NCBI GenBank assembly: GCA_024653325.1
Contig: JANLFX010000013.1
Coordinates: 1 to 52,804, forward strand
Reading direction: 5' to 3'
From: Anaerolineae bacterium
Lineage (GTDB): Bacteria > Chloroflexota > Anaerolineae > JACIWR01
Length of the DNA: 52,804 bases
Shown: positions 15,259 through 23,667 of the stretch, one piece after another
How positions within the stretch are numbered: position 1 is the first letter of the stretch
Layout: every line of letters starts with the position of its first letter
Translations under genes and position numbers: made by a program
The notes under the pieces: model-generated
The model's input: only the letters and a program-made list of their open reading frames with translations
Told to the model about the DNA's origin: nothing
Database searches by the model: none

Positions 15259-15885
15259 ATGGGTCTGCGAGACTTTTTCAAACCACGTCAAGATAAATTT
15301 CTGCAACTGATCATTGACCAGGCAGCCAAGACTCTGGAGGGCATGGAAGCCCTGGATGAGTTCATGAAGGATCCCACCGAAGAGAAAGCCAGGGTAGTGC
15401 GCAAAGCCGAAAAGGAAGCCGACGAACTGCGTCGTATCCTGATTGACGAACTGAACCGCACCTTCGTCACCCCGATTGACCGCGAGGATATCTTCGCCCT
15501 ATCGCGAGCCGTGGACGACGTCATAGATTATGCCAACACCACCGTAGAGGAAATGAGCATCCTGGGGGTGCAGCCCACTCCTTACTTGCGTCGTATGGTC
15601 TCGCTGTTGGAGGATGCAGCCGCCGAATTGCACATGGCAATGCTGAGGCTGAAAGGGCACCCTGGCGTGGCCAACGAGCACGCCATGCGAGCTAAGGCGC
15701 TGGAGAACCGGGTGGAAGCCGTTTACCGCGAGGCGCTGGCCGACTTGTTCAACGGACCAGAGGACGTGCATCACATTGTGCAGATGCTCAAATTGCGGGA
15801 GATATACCGGCACTTGAGCAATTGCGCCGACCGGGGCGACGAAGCGGCCAATATCATCTCCGACATCGTGGTGAAAATGACATAA
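15259..15885 (+). CDS. DUF47 (PhoU-like) phosphate transport regulator
   Basis: The 208-residue all-helical protein matches DUF47: KTLEGMEALDEFM, RKAEKEADELRRILIDELNRTFVTPIDREDIFALSRAVDDVIDY and the C-terminal REIYRHLSNCADRGDEAANIISDIVVK. The acidic ExxxD and DxxxD patterns resemble PhoU metal-binding helices. Members sit beside PiT genes and are thought to control phosphate uptake; the gene order here is the standard pit accessory arrangement. The gap 15886-15957 carries AATTCGCTGATTCGCC-type short repeats. Confidence 0.9.
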   Translation: MGLRDFFKPRQDKFLQLIIDQAAKTLEGMEALDEFMKDPTEEKARVVRKAEKEADELRRILIDELNRTFVTPIDREDIFALSRAVDDVIDYANTTVEEMSILGVQPTPYLRRMVSLLEDAAAELHMAMLRLKGHPGVANEHAMRAKALENRVEAVYREALADLFNGPEDVHHIVQMLKLREIYRHLSNCADRGDEAANIISDIVVKMT

Positions 15886-15957
15886 CGCAGCAAAGTCAGC
15901 GAGTTCAGCGAGAGCTCGCCAATTCGCTGATTCGCCGGGTAGAGGAAAGAGTTTTCT

Positions 15958-17898
15958 ATGGTGGTCGCAGAGATTGGTCACTGGTCGCTGGTGCTGGTTC
16001 TGATAGCGACGCTGGGTGCAGCCGTGGCTTTTATTGTGGGAGCAGGGCGCAGCACCAGGTTGCTGGCCGGAGCGGGCAAAGCGCTCATCGCTTCTTGGGT
16101 ATTGATTACCCTGGCTATAGTTATTTTGACTTACGCGCTGCTGGCCCGCCAATTCCCAATCAAGTACGTGTACGAGCACACTTCAATCACCTTGCCCCTG
16201 GTTTACACTCTCTCGGCCTTGTGGGCCGGACAGGAGGGTTCACTGCTCTTGTGGCTGTGGCTGGTCGCGGGGTTCACGCTGGTGGCGGCCCGGCGCAGGG
16301 CAGGGCTGACCGGTTTGCATCCCTATGCCCTGGCTGTGCTTTCCATCATTCAGGCGTTCTTCGCTGCCGTTCTGGTATTCGAGTCTAACCCCTTTACCCT
16401 GTTGCCAGAAACTCCCTCGGACGGCTTCGGGCTGAATCCCCTGCTCCAAAATGTGGGCATGGTCGTCCACCCCCCGCTGATTTTCATTGGCTATGCGGCG
16501 TTCGCCGTGCCCTTTGCTCTGTCCGTGGCCAACCTGATCGCCGGCTGTCTGGATAGTGGTTGGTTGCGCAGCGCGCGTCAGTGGGGTTTGTTTGCCTGGG
16601 GCGCGTTGGGAGCGGGTATTCTCGTTGGCGCGTGGTGGGCCTATCGGGAATTAGGCTGGGGCGGCTATTGGTCCTGGGACCCGGTGGAGAATGCCTCGTT
16701 GATCCCCTGGCTGACCGGCACGGCCAGGCTCCATGCGACGATGGCTGAGGAGCAACGGGGGGTATTCAGGGCGTGGAACGTCGCCCTGGTCACCGCCACT
16801 TTTCTGTTATGTCTGTTCGCTACTCTGGTTACCCGTAGCGGGTTCATCCAGTCGGTGCACGCTTTCGGCCGCTCCCGCATCGGCTATTATTTTCTGGGAT
16901 TCATTGCCGTCTGGCTGTTGCTGGTGGTCATTCTTGCCGTTCTCCGTCGCCGTGAACTGTCCAGCCGGCATGAGTTGCGCGACTTGTTTTCCCGTGAAAG
17001 TGGGTTGCTGTTGAGCAATCTGCTGTTGGTGGGCGTGGCCCTGGCCGTGCTGCTGGGCACGCTGTTCCCCGCCCTCATGGAGATCGTACACGGCACGCAA
17101 GCGGCGTTAGAGCAGGCTTTCTACGAGCGGGTAATAAGCCCGCTGGCTCTGACTGTCATTGTTCTCATGGGGGTATGTCCGTGGCTGGTCTGGGGCCGAA
17201 CCCAACCCGAGATCCTGAGCCGTAAATTGGTCGGGCCGGCCGGTGTTGCCCTCCTGGTTACTGTTGGCCTAGTCATCGGCGGGGTACGCCGTGTTTTCGC
17301 CGTGGTCTCGTTCGGTGTATGCGCCTTCGTCGCCATATCCATCCTGAGCGAGTTTGCGCGCGGATTCACCATCAGACGACAAAGCGGGGAAAATCCTACC
17401 CAGGCCTTGGTCAGGTTGTTCGGCAAAGCCCGCCACCGATACGGTGGTTATCTGGTGCATCTGTCTATCGTGCTCATCTCTATCGGGATCACCGGCTCGT
17501 CGGTTTACAAGGTTGAGCGGCTGGTGGCTCTTGACTGGGGAGAGGCGGTCACCGTCGGCGGCTACACTTTGACCTACGAGGGCCTCCAATTCGAGACTTT
17601 ACCTGACAAGGAGCTGGCCCGGGCGACTCTGCGTGTGAGCGGTCACCAGCGGGTTGTGCTGTCCCCAGAGCTTAACTATTATCACAACATGAAACAGCAA
17701 GTCTCCGAGGTGGCTGTGCTGAGCTCGCTAAAGGAGGACCTGTACGTTGCTCTCGTGGGGTGGGATAATTATGGGGAACTGGCATCTTTCCTGATTCTGG
17801 TTAATCCATTGGTGACGTGGCTGTGGATTGGGGGAGGGTTGATGATATCGGGCACGATAATCGCCCTTTGGCCGAAAACAGCCGGAGGCCAGCGATGA
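15958..17898 (+). CDS. ccmF: Cytochrome c biogenesis heme lyase CcmF
   Basis: The 646-residue polytopic protein carries the tryptophan-rich WWD signature WAYRELGWGGYWSWDPVENASLIPWL near residues 225-250, a conserved VVHPPLIFIGYAAFAVPF before it, and a C-terminal periplasmic segment with HNMKQQVSEVA and a final helix. CcmF ligates heme to apocytochrome c at CXXCH sites outside the membrane. Its ATGA overlap with ccmA shows operon structure. ccmE, which often precedes ccmF, is absent here. Confidence 0.93.
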   Translation: MVVAEIGHWSLVLVLIATLGAAVAFIVGAGRSTRLLAGAGKALIASWVLITLAIVILTYALLARQFPIKYVYEHTSITLPLVYTLSALWAGQEGSLLLWLWLVAGFTLVAARRRAGLTGLHPYALAVLSIIQAFFAAVLVFESNPFTLLPETPSDGFGLNPLLQNVGMVVHPPLIFIGYAAFAVPFALSVANLIAGCLDSGWLRSARQWGLFAWGALGAGILVGAWWAYRELGWGGYWSWDPVENASLIPWLTGTARLHATMAEEQRGVFRAWNVALVTATFLLCLFATLVTRSGFIQSVHAFGRSRIGYYFLGFIAVWLLLVVILAVLRRRELSSRHELRDLFSRESGLLLSNLLLVGVALAVLLGTLFPALMEIVHGTQAALEQAFYERVISPLALTVIVLMGVCPWLVWGRTQPEILSRKLVGPAGVALLVTVGLVIGGVRRVFAVVSFGVCAFVAISILSEFARGFTIRRQSGENPTQALVRLFGKARHRYGGYLVHLSIVLISIGITGSSVYKVERLVALDWGEAVTVGGYTLTYEGLQFETLPDKELARATLRVSGHQRVVLSPELNYYHNMKQQVSEVAVLSSLKEDLYVALVGWDNYGELASFLILVNPLVTWLWIGGGLMISGTIIALWPKTAGGQR

Positions 17899-18596
17899 TC
17901 AGGGTGCGGGGACTGGTCAAGACTTTCGGAAACACGGTCGCTTTACAGGATGTGGATTTGGACGTGGCTGAGGGGGAGTTTCTGACCGTGGTGGGCGCCA
18001 ATGGCGCGGGCAAGACTACCCTCATCCGCGTGCTGGCCACGCTCAGCAGATCGACGGCCGGGGAGGTGCGCATCGGTGGATTGGACCCGGCCCGAGACGC
18101 AATAACCATTCGCCGCCGGATCGGGGTGGTCTCACACCAGCCGCTGCTCTATGGCGACCTGAGTGCCGTTGAGAACCTGACCTTCTACGGGAGGATGTAT
18201 GACGTGCCTGCCCTTCCATGCCGCATCGGGGAGCTGCTGGATCTGGTGGGCCTGAGCGCCCGCAGAAACGATGCGGTACGTACTTTCTCGCAGGGTATGC
18301 GCCAGCGACTGGCCATTGCCCGCGCCTTTCTGCACGATCCGGCCATTCTTTTACTGGATGAACCTTTCAGCGGTTTGGATCAACAGGCTACGGCGATGCT
18401 GGGGCAAATGCTGGGGAATCCCGGCCCTGGCAGGGAACGCACGGTGGTGGTGACCACCCACGACCTGGAGCGTGGGCTGGGCATGGGCGACCGACTGGCC
18501 GTCCTGGCCCGTGGCCAGATTGTGTACCAGGCCTGCCGTGATGAGCTGGACCTGGCACGTCTGCGCGCCATTTATCAGTCCGTTTCCACCCTCTGA
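17895..18596 (+). CDS. ccmA: Heme exporter ATP-binding protein CcmA
   Basis: I set the start at ATG 17895, overlapping the ccmF stop. The 233-residue ABC ATPase has Walker A GANGAGKTT near 37, a Q-loop region (VVSHQPLLY), a signature written FSQGMRQRLAIARA near 135, Walker B ILLLDEPFSGLD and a switch His in TTHD. CcmA with CcmB powers release of CcmE-bound heme in system I cytochrome c maturation. Confidence 0.9.
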   Translation: MIRVRGLVKTFGNTVALQDVDLDVAEGEFLTVVGANGAGKTTLIRVLATLSRSTAGEVRIGGLDPARDAITIRRRIGVVSHQPLLYGDLSAVENLTFYGRMYDVPALPCRIGELLDLVGLSARRNDAVRTFSQGMRQRLAIARAFLHDPAILLLDEPFSGLDQQATAMLGQMLGNPGPGRERTVVVTTHDLERGLGMGDRLAVLARGQIVYQACRDELDLARLRAIYQSVSTL

Positions 18597-18635
18597 CCAT
18601 CGTTCCTTTATCCGCCATCTGCCATTCGCTATACC

Positions 18636-19304
18636 ATGAACTACCTGCGCAAAGTCTGGACCATCGTCTGGAAAGACCTGTTAACCGAACTGCGTAGCAG
18701 GGAGATGATCGCTTCCATGCTGGTCTTCGCCCTGCTGGTGCTGTTCATCTTCAACTTCGCCTTCGAGTTGCGGGTGGAACAGGTGACGGCCGTCGCCCCG
18801 GGCGTGCTGTGGGTGACGTTCATCTTTGCCGGCATGCTGGGTCTGAGCCGTGCTTTCGTGATGGAGAAAGACCAGGGATGTTGGGACGGGTTGCTTCTGA
18901 GCCCGGTGGATCGCAGTGTGCTTTATTTCGGCAAGATGCTGAGCAACGTTCTATTCATGTTGATCGTGGAAGCCATCGCCCTGCCCGCGTTCGTCGTACT
19001 TTTTAATTTGCCGTTTCCGCCACTGCTGCCGGTCGTCGTTTTCCTGAGCACGATTGGATTTGCCGCGGTGGGGACACTGTTTTCGGCGATGACCGTGCAC
19101 GTCCGTGCCCGCGAGGTGTTGTTACCCGTGCTTCTTTTCCCAGTCGTCGTGCCGGTGATTATCGCCGCCGTTAAACTCACTGCTGGCCTGCTGGATGGAC
19201 TGCCCCTGGGTGAGATGGGCCATTGGCTGCGGCTGCTGGTGGCCTTCGACATCATCTTTCTGGCCGTGGCCTGCATGACCTTCGATTACGTGGTGGAAGA
19301 GTAA
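18636..19304 (+). CDS. ccmB: Heme exporter membrane protein CcmB
   Basis: The 222-residue protein has about six helices and CcmB hallmarks: WKDLLTELRSREMIASMLVFALLV at 12-35, GLSRAFVMEKDQGCWDGLLLSPVDRSVLYFGKM near 70-100, and a C-terminal LPVLLFPVVVPVIIAAVKLT. It partners CcmA. No ccmC follows; the next gene is convergent. There is no strong ribosome site, suggesting coupling to ccmA. Confidence 0.9.
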   Translation: MNYLRKVWTIVWKDLLTELRSREMIASMLVFALLVLFIFNFAFELRVEQVTAVAPGVLWVTFIFAGMLGLSRAFVMEKDQGCWDGLLLSPVDRSVLYFGKMLSNVLFMLIVEAIALPAFVVLFNLPFPPLLPVVVFLSTIGFAAVGTLFSAMTVHVRAREVLLPVLLFPVVVPVIIAAVKLTAGLLDGLPLGEMGHWLRLLVAFDIIFLAVACMTFDYVVEE

Positions 19305-19324
19305 AAAAACCCATCTGGCAAATT

Positions 19325-19373
19325 CGTAGTGATGACTTCAGTCGTTTTGAGAGCTACTGAAGTCGCTACTACG
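19325..19373. terminator. Long imperfect hairpin between convergent genes
   Basis: An 18-bp stem (CGTAGTGATGACTTCAGT with ACTGAAGTCGCTACTACG, three non-Watson-Crick positions, two of them wobble) lies between ccmB and the subtilase gene. It could end transcription from both sides. Its sequence also resembles a dispersed palindrome. Confidence 0.6.
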
Positions 19374-19393
19374 AGCACTTTTTCGGATAGGTT

Positions 19394-20626
19394 CTAAGGC
19401 ATTCTACCCCCCATCCCCAGCGCTCGCTGGATGGCCTGCCAGCACCCCTCTGGTTTGGTAGGTTGCTCGGGCTCCTCTGGCGGTGGGGCAGCTTGCAGAT
19501 AAGCCTGGTAAACGTCGGCGCGGCCCGCGCCCTGCGTATTGGCCTCGAAACCCAGGTCTTTAGCGGTTTGCGTCAGCAGCTCTTTGACCTGAGCGGGAGA
19601 CAGGCCGGGAGCAGTCTGGAGTAACAGGGCCACGGCCCCGGTGGCGTGCGGAGTAGCCATACTGGTACCTGAGGCTTTGGTGTAGTAATCGTCCATAGGA
19701 AAGCCCATCGTCGTACCTTTAGCCCGGGGAGCAACGATGTCCACGCCGGGGAAGACCAGGTCTGGCTTGGTACGCCCGTCGCTGGTGGGACCACGTGAAG
19801 AGAACGATGCGATGTCGTCCAGCTTGTCCGATGCGCCAATAGTAATTACTTGCCGCGCACACCCCGGCGAACCCACCGTGCTCGCTCTAGGCCCCATATT
19901 GCCGGCAGCGACACAGACCACCACCCCCGCTGCCACCGCTGCGTCGCAGGTCTCGGACAGGGCGTCGGTACCGTCGCACGGGGCCGGCCCCCCCAAAGAA
20001 AGGTTGATTACCCGTACTCCCTGCTCCACCGCCCATTCGATGCCGGCCATTACCCAGCTCATCATCCCCGAACCAGAGGCATCGAGCACCTTGGCCACGT
20101 AGAGGCTGGCTTCCGGCGCGATTCCCCGGTATTTCCCGCCTTGCACCGAACCATCGCCGGCAGCGATACCCGCCACATGGGTGCCGTGTCCGTTGTCATC
20201 ACGGTAACCGGTTCCGGTGGGCACGAAATTTGCGCCGGCCACGATCCGACCTGCGAAGTCCGGGTGATCGGGGTCAATGCCCGTGTCCACAATCCCTATT
20301 TTCACTCCACGTCCGCGCACGCCGGCAGTCCACACCGCCGGGGCGTTGATCAGGGGAGCAGAATCTTGTAGACAGGTGTGCACCGGCAGGTCTTGCCAGA
20401 TATGCGCCACGCTGTCGTCCTCGCTCAGAGCGTGGATGTCGGCAGGCTTGACCCGCATAGCTGCTGCTGGCACCAGTTTATACCGGAAATCGGGAACCAC
20501 CCCCGCCACCAGCTTCTGGGCAGCCATCACTTCGGTGCGATATTTAACTATGATAGGGATCGTCTCCTCGGCTGGCGTAGTGGCCATGGTTTGAACCAGT
20601 CCTGTGGCGATTTTTGCCGTGTTCAT
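19394..20626 (-). CDS. S8 family subtilisin-like serine protease
   Basis: The 410-residue protein has the full catalytic triad: Asp114 in GIVDTGIDPDHPD, His147 in NGHGTHVAGIAAG and Ser in ASGTSMATPHATGA near 335. The oxyanion Asn lies in VAAGNMGP. Residues 20-85 form an I9-like prodomain (IPIIVKYRTEV...FRYKLVPAAAMRVKPADIHALSEDDSVAHIWQD). No signal peptide or sortase signal is visible, so it may act inside the cell or leave by an unusual route. A short Pro-rich tail follows the catalytic domain. Confidence 0.92.
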   Translation of the reverse strand: MNTAKIATGLVQTMATTPAEETIPIIVKYRTEVMAAQKLVAGVVPDFRYKLVPAAAMRVKPADIHALSEDDSVAHIWQDLPVHTCLQDSAPLINAPAVWTAGVRGRGVKIGIVDTGIDPDHPDFAGRIVAGANFVPTGTGYRDDNGHGTHVAGIAAGDGSVQGGKYRGIAPEASLYVAKVLDASGSGMMSWVMAGIEWAVEQGVRVINLSLGGPAPCDGTDALSETCDAAVAAGVVVCVAAGNMGPRASTVGSPGCARQVITIGASDKLDDIASFSSRGPTSDGRTKPDLVFPGVDIVAPRAKGTTMGFPMDDYYTKASGTSMATPHATGAVALLLQTAPGLSPAQVKELLTQTAKDLGFEANTQGAGRADVYQAYLQAAPPPEEPEQPTKPEGCWQAIQRALGMGGRMP

Positions 20627-20651
20627 GTCCTACCCCTTTCTGTGTGACGGA

Positions 20652-20921
20652 TCATTTTCCCCAGGTATGCACCGGCCGATCTTCCTCCAAAACCTCGACC
20701 CAGGGCTCTTGCACCAGCGACAGACATGCGGCCGCCGGCCCCTGAATAGCCATCCGGCGGGTAAGCCGAAACTGCTGTCGCACCTCAATACCGCGCTCTT
20801 TCAATAAAGCGACGTACCGACCCGGTTCATCGGTCGTGCGCACGATGAGCTGAACCTGCGCAGTACCCGCCGCCCGCAATTTCTCCAACAGTTCGACGGA
20901 AGCCTTCCCCATGGTTCTCAC
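20652..20921 (-). CDS. Small I9/prodomain-like protein beside the protease
   Basis: This 89-residue protein reads VQLIVRTTDEPGRYVALLKERGIEVRQQFRLTRRMAIQGPAAACLSLVQEPWVEVLEEDRPVHTW. Its layout parallels the prodomain of the protease just downstream, whose equivalent stretch ends SVAHIWQDLPVHT. It is probably a stand-alone chaperone or inhibitor of the protease. The start is GTG 20921 or ATG 20912; neither has a strong ribosome site. The gap to the protease is 25 bases. Confidence 0.6.
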   Translation of the reverse strand: MRTMGKASVELLEKLRAAGTAQVQLIVRTTDEPGRYVALLKERGIEVRQQFRLTRRMAIQGPAAACLSLVQEPWVEVLEEDRPVHTWGK

Positions 20922-20969
20922 AACCTAGTTTCTCTAGCGAAACTTCGCCTCAAACCGACGAGTCGGTCT

Positions 20970-21040
20970 CACCGCAGAGCACGCAGAGGGCGCAGAGCTT
21001 TCTCTATCTTTCTCTCTGCGTGCTCAGCGTCTTGGCGGTG
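20970..21040. repeat. GCAGAG-type short-period inverted repeat
   Basis: GAGCACGCAGAG (20977-20988) is perfectly complementary to CTCTGCGTGCTC (21014-21025), nested inside CACCGC/GCGGTG. The arm is a 9-nt-period GCAGAG tract. 20922-21199 holds no gene; it also contains a GTTGCTGGTTGCTGG-type tract at about 21087-21120. Confidence 0.65.
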
Positions 21041-21199
21041 AAAACTTGACTCATTTGTCGAGATTTGAGGTTATGAAGATGCCTAGTTGCTGGTTGCTGG
21101 TCGCCAGTTGCCAGCAACCGGTGTGAAAAAACGTCCTCGCCAACTGCGACGAGGACGCCTGGTAACAATTCTGCTAGACACTCTCCTGGAGCAGGTGTC

Positions 21200-22078
21200 T
21201 CACTCAGACCTGGTAACATCTTTTCTAAAAGCGGCAAACGCCTCGCCCTGGCTTTCTACCAGTTTGACGTAGGTCTGCTCCAGAGCTGCCTGTTGTTCGC
21301 TCACCTTTTCCGGTGCCTCACCGGCCAGTATTTGCCAGATGGCATCCATGACTGAGACCAGCGAGCCAAAAGACGGTATGGCGGTCATGGACTTGCTGGG
21401 GCAAATGATCACCGTATCGGCCACGTGCGCGACGGGAGAAGCGTGGGTACTGACCAGGCCCACCGTTTTGGCTCCGCGCTCGCGGGCAAACTGCAAAGCG
21501 CCGGCCGTCTCAATCGCGGCCTTGGAATGGCTCACGCCAACTACCAAATCCCCGGCAGTGAGTTTCCCCAAGGCCGGAGCCAGGGCTGCCGTGTCACCGC
21601 TGAACGCCTCTGCCGGTAATCCCTGTGAGCGCAAACGGGCGGCAAAAAAGTGGGCCAGAGATAGCGACTCTCCCTGGGCGATGATGTATATATACTTCGC
21701 TGCTCTCAAGGCCTCAGTGACTTGCTGTATCGTCTGAGCAGGAATGGTTGTCAACGCCTGTTCGATATTCTCACGCTCATTGAGCATGACGGCGATAAAA
21801 GGGCTCTCTGCTTTTATCTCACCCGTTGCCAGCTCGCGGGCGATCTTAAGTTCGCCTCTGACCAGGCTCTGTACCTCTCGGGCCAGGGGAGGATATCCAG
21901 AGTATCCGATGTCCTGAGCAAAGCGAACCACTGTGGCCACATCAACTTTGAGGTGGCGGGCCAGTTGTGAGGCACTCATAAAAGCTGCCTCTTGCGGCGA
22001 TGACATCAAGAAGTCAGCAATCTTCTTTTTGTTAGGCGACAGCTTCGCATACGTCTGTCTTATCCGTTCTTGAAACAT
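21200..22078 (-). CDS. RpiR-family regulator (HTH_6 + SIS)
   Basis: I prefer ATG 22078 (MFQERIRQTYAKLSPNKKKIADFLM), because GAGAGG lies eight bases before it. The 292-residue protein has the RpiR N-terminal helix-turn-helix (SASQLARHLKVDVATVVRFAQDIGYSGYPPLAREV, about 36-75) and a SIS sugar-phosphate domain (about 125-255) with IYIIAQGESLSLA, LVVGVSHSKAAIETAGALQFARERGAKTVGLVS. RpiR proteins sense phosphosugars. No sugar operon is adjacent, so the target is unclear. Confidence 0.88.
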   Translation of the reverse strand: MFQERIRQTYAKLSPNKKKIADFLMSSPQEAAFMSASQLARHLKVDVATVVRFAQDIGYSGYPPLAREVQSLVRGELKIARELATGEIKAESPFIAVMLNERENIEQALTTIPAQTIQQVTEALRAAKYIYIIAQGESLSLAHFFAARLRSQGLPAEAFSGDTAALAPALGKLTAGDLVVGVSHSKAAIETAGALQFARERGAKTVGLVSTHASPVAHVADTVIICPSKSMTAIPSFGSLVSVMDAIWQILAGEAPEKVSEQQAALEQTYVKLVESQGEAFAAFRKDVTRSE

Positions 22079-22150
22079 GTGACTCACCCTCTCTTTCGTA
22101 TTGAGCTTTTTACCCCCTGCCTTCAGGGGAGTTCCACCACCCGTGAATAA

Positions 22151-22179
22151 AGTATACCTCGTTTGTCAGTATCTGTCAA
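22151..22179 (-). promoter_or_regulatory. Promoter for the RpiR regulator
   Basis: On the minus strand TTGACA (22179-22174), a 17-bp spacer and TATACT (22156-22151) lie about 75 bases before the RpiR start. The spacer contains TGACA again, which could be part of an operator. Confidence 0.7.
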
Positions 22180-22249
22180 ATGCTTGGCAATCTTCGTTGC
22201 GGTTTCTGAAACAAATCCCTAACCCGACCAAGCCGGAACCAAACAGGCA

Positions 22250-22321
22250 AACCACAAAGGACACAAAGGGCACGAAGGAGACCAAGCTTGTACCTTTGTA
22301 TCCTTGGTGTCCTTCGTGGTT
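22250..22321. repeat. ACAAAGG-type short-period inverted repeat
   Basis: A tract of AACCACAAAGGACACAAAGG form is followed after a short loop by its approximate complement ending CCTTCGTGGTT. A single-sided version occurs at about 36191-36218. The 22079-22475 interval between divergent genes holds only this repeat and the two promoters. Confidence 0.65.
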
Positions 22322-22390
22322 CATTTTCTTACCCAATAAGCAAGAATTTCACTCGTAAGGTACCAGCACAGAGCGGAAGATGCCTCGTAT

Positions 22391-22419
22391 TTGACAGATT
22401 TGATGAAATCAGGTATTCT
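22391..22419 (+). promoter_or_regulatory. Promoter for the polysaccharide deacetylase
   Basis: TTGACA (22391-22396), a 17-bp spacer and TATTCT (22414-22419) lie about 55 bases before the start codon. Confidence 0.65.
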
Positions 22420-22475
22420 CAGAGGTAGGATAAGTTGCCAACTCGTCTGCTAAAAAGTTCGATAAAGGGGTATTG

Positions 22476-23528
22476 ATGAAGAAAATCCCGGTCCGGCTGG
22501 GTGTCACGCTGCGTATGGGCATTCTCCCCTTATTGGTAGTGATGCTCAATTTGGCGTTGTTGCGTACCGATTCTGTGCCCGAAGTGGTGACTGCTACCTA
22601 CGTGCCGCGCCAGGCTACTCTAAGCGCACGCTACGGTACCCGTCCGCCGACGGAAACTGTCCAACCCACGATCACCTCCACAGCTACTCACTCATCGCCC
22701 ACTCCTACCCTGACTGGGACACCGACCTCAACTCCGGCTGCCACCCCCACGGTGACCAAGACTCCTACACCGACGCCCACCGCGACAGCAACGCCTACTC
22801 CGCCTCCGCTGCCCACTCCGGATGGCGTGGCTCGCCAGGTCCGCGTGCCGATTTTGATGTATCATCACGTGGCTGTCCCCCCGGCAGATGCCGACATCTA
22901 CCGCCGTGACCTCTCGGTCTCACCGGAGAACTTTGCCGCCCAATTGCAGTATCTCGCCGAACAAGGCTATCAGACGATCACTTTATATGACCTGGTCTAT
23001 CACCTGAGCCTGGGTTGGCCACTGCCTCCCAAGCCCATCATCATTACCTTTGATGATGGCTACCGCGATAATTACACCAATGCCCTTCCGGTGCTGCTTA
23101 AACATGGCTTTGTGGGCACTTTCTTCATCCTCACCGAGCCCATTGACCAGAAACACGAGGATTATCTGACCTGGAATCAAGTCAGGCGAATGAGTGAGGC
23201 CGGCATGGACATCGAAGTACATGGGCGCACGCATCAAGACCTGCGCGGCAGGGATACCGACTTCCTGATCTGGGAAATTGTGGGACCGCAGGAGATTATT
23301 GAGGCACGTATTCATCAATTGCCGCGCTTTTTCTGTTACCCGTCCGGCCAGTACGACGAAAACGTGGTTGCTTTGCTGAAGTCCGCTTATTTTTGGGGCG
23401 CAGTGACCGTGGAGCAAGGCACCTTACATACAACTGATGGTTTGTTTCAACTCCGGCGCATCAGGGTTAAGGGAGCGGATACCCTGGATGATTTCATCGC
23501 CAAGCTGGAATGGGACTGGCCTGACTGA
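22476..23528 (+). CDS. Membrane-anchored polysaccharide deacetylase (NodB/CE4)
   Basis: The 350-residue protein has an N-terminal membrane anchor or uncleaved signal (LRMGILPLLVVMLNLALL), a Thr/Pro-rich linker of about 60 residues and a CE4 domain from about 120. Motif 1 is ITFDDGYRDN with the catalytic Asp pair, motif 2 is EVHGRTHQDLRG (the usual H(S/T)xxH shape), and FCYPSGQYDENVV is motif 3-like. It probably removes N-acetyl groups from cell-surface or extracellular glycans. ATG follows a TTG in frame; AAAGGGG is the likely ribosome site. Confidence 0.87.
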   Translation: MKKIPVRLGVTLRMGILPLLVVMLNLALLRTDSVPEVVTATYVPRQATLSARYGTRPPTETVQPTITSTATHSSPTPTLTGTPTSTPAATPTVTKTPTPTPTATATPTPPPLPTPDGVARQVRVPILMYHHVAVPPADADIYRRDLSVSPENFAAQLQYLAEQGYQTITLYDLVYHLSLGWPLPPKPIIITFDDGYRDNYTNALPVLLKHGFVGTFFILTEPIDQKHEDYLTWNQVRRMSEAGMDIEVHGRTHQDLRGRDTDFLIWEIVGPQEIIEARIHQLPRFFCYPSGQYDENVVALLKSAYFWGAVTVEQGTLHTTDGLFQLRRIRVKGADTLDDFIAKLEWDWPD

Positions 23529-23578
23529 TTGATCCCGGCCAGGCCGGATTAGGAATAGTTTAGGAAATCTGATAGTTT

Positions 23579-23607
23579 TTGACAGACAAGCTGTGTTATA
23601 GTATAGC
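23579..23607 (+). promoter_or_regulatory. Promoter upstream of the mevalonate operon
   Basis: TTGACA (23579-23584), a 17-bp spacer and TATAGC (23602-23607) place the start near 23614, just before an intrinsic-terminator-like hairpin. Confidence 0.6.
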
Positions 23608-23616
23608 TAACTTGGC

Positions 23617-23646
23617 AAGCCGCAACTTAAGTTGGGGCTTTTTTAT
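23617..23646 (+). terminator. Intrinsic terminator / possible attenuator
   Basis: AAGCC and GGCTT flank a CAAC/GTTG inner stem with a TTAA loop and one G-G mismatch, and the stem runs into TTTTTT. It could end the deacetylase transcript, but it sits downstream of the promoter at 23579, so transcripts toward HMG-CoA reductase must pass it. Confidence 0.7.
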
Positions 23647-23667
23647 GTGTTTTCGTACGGAGGCTGA

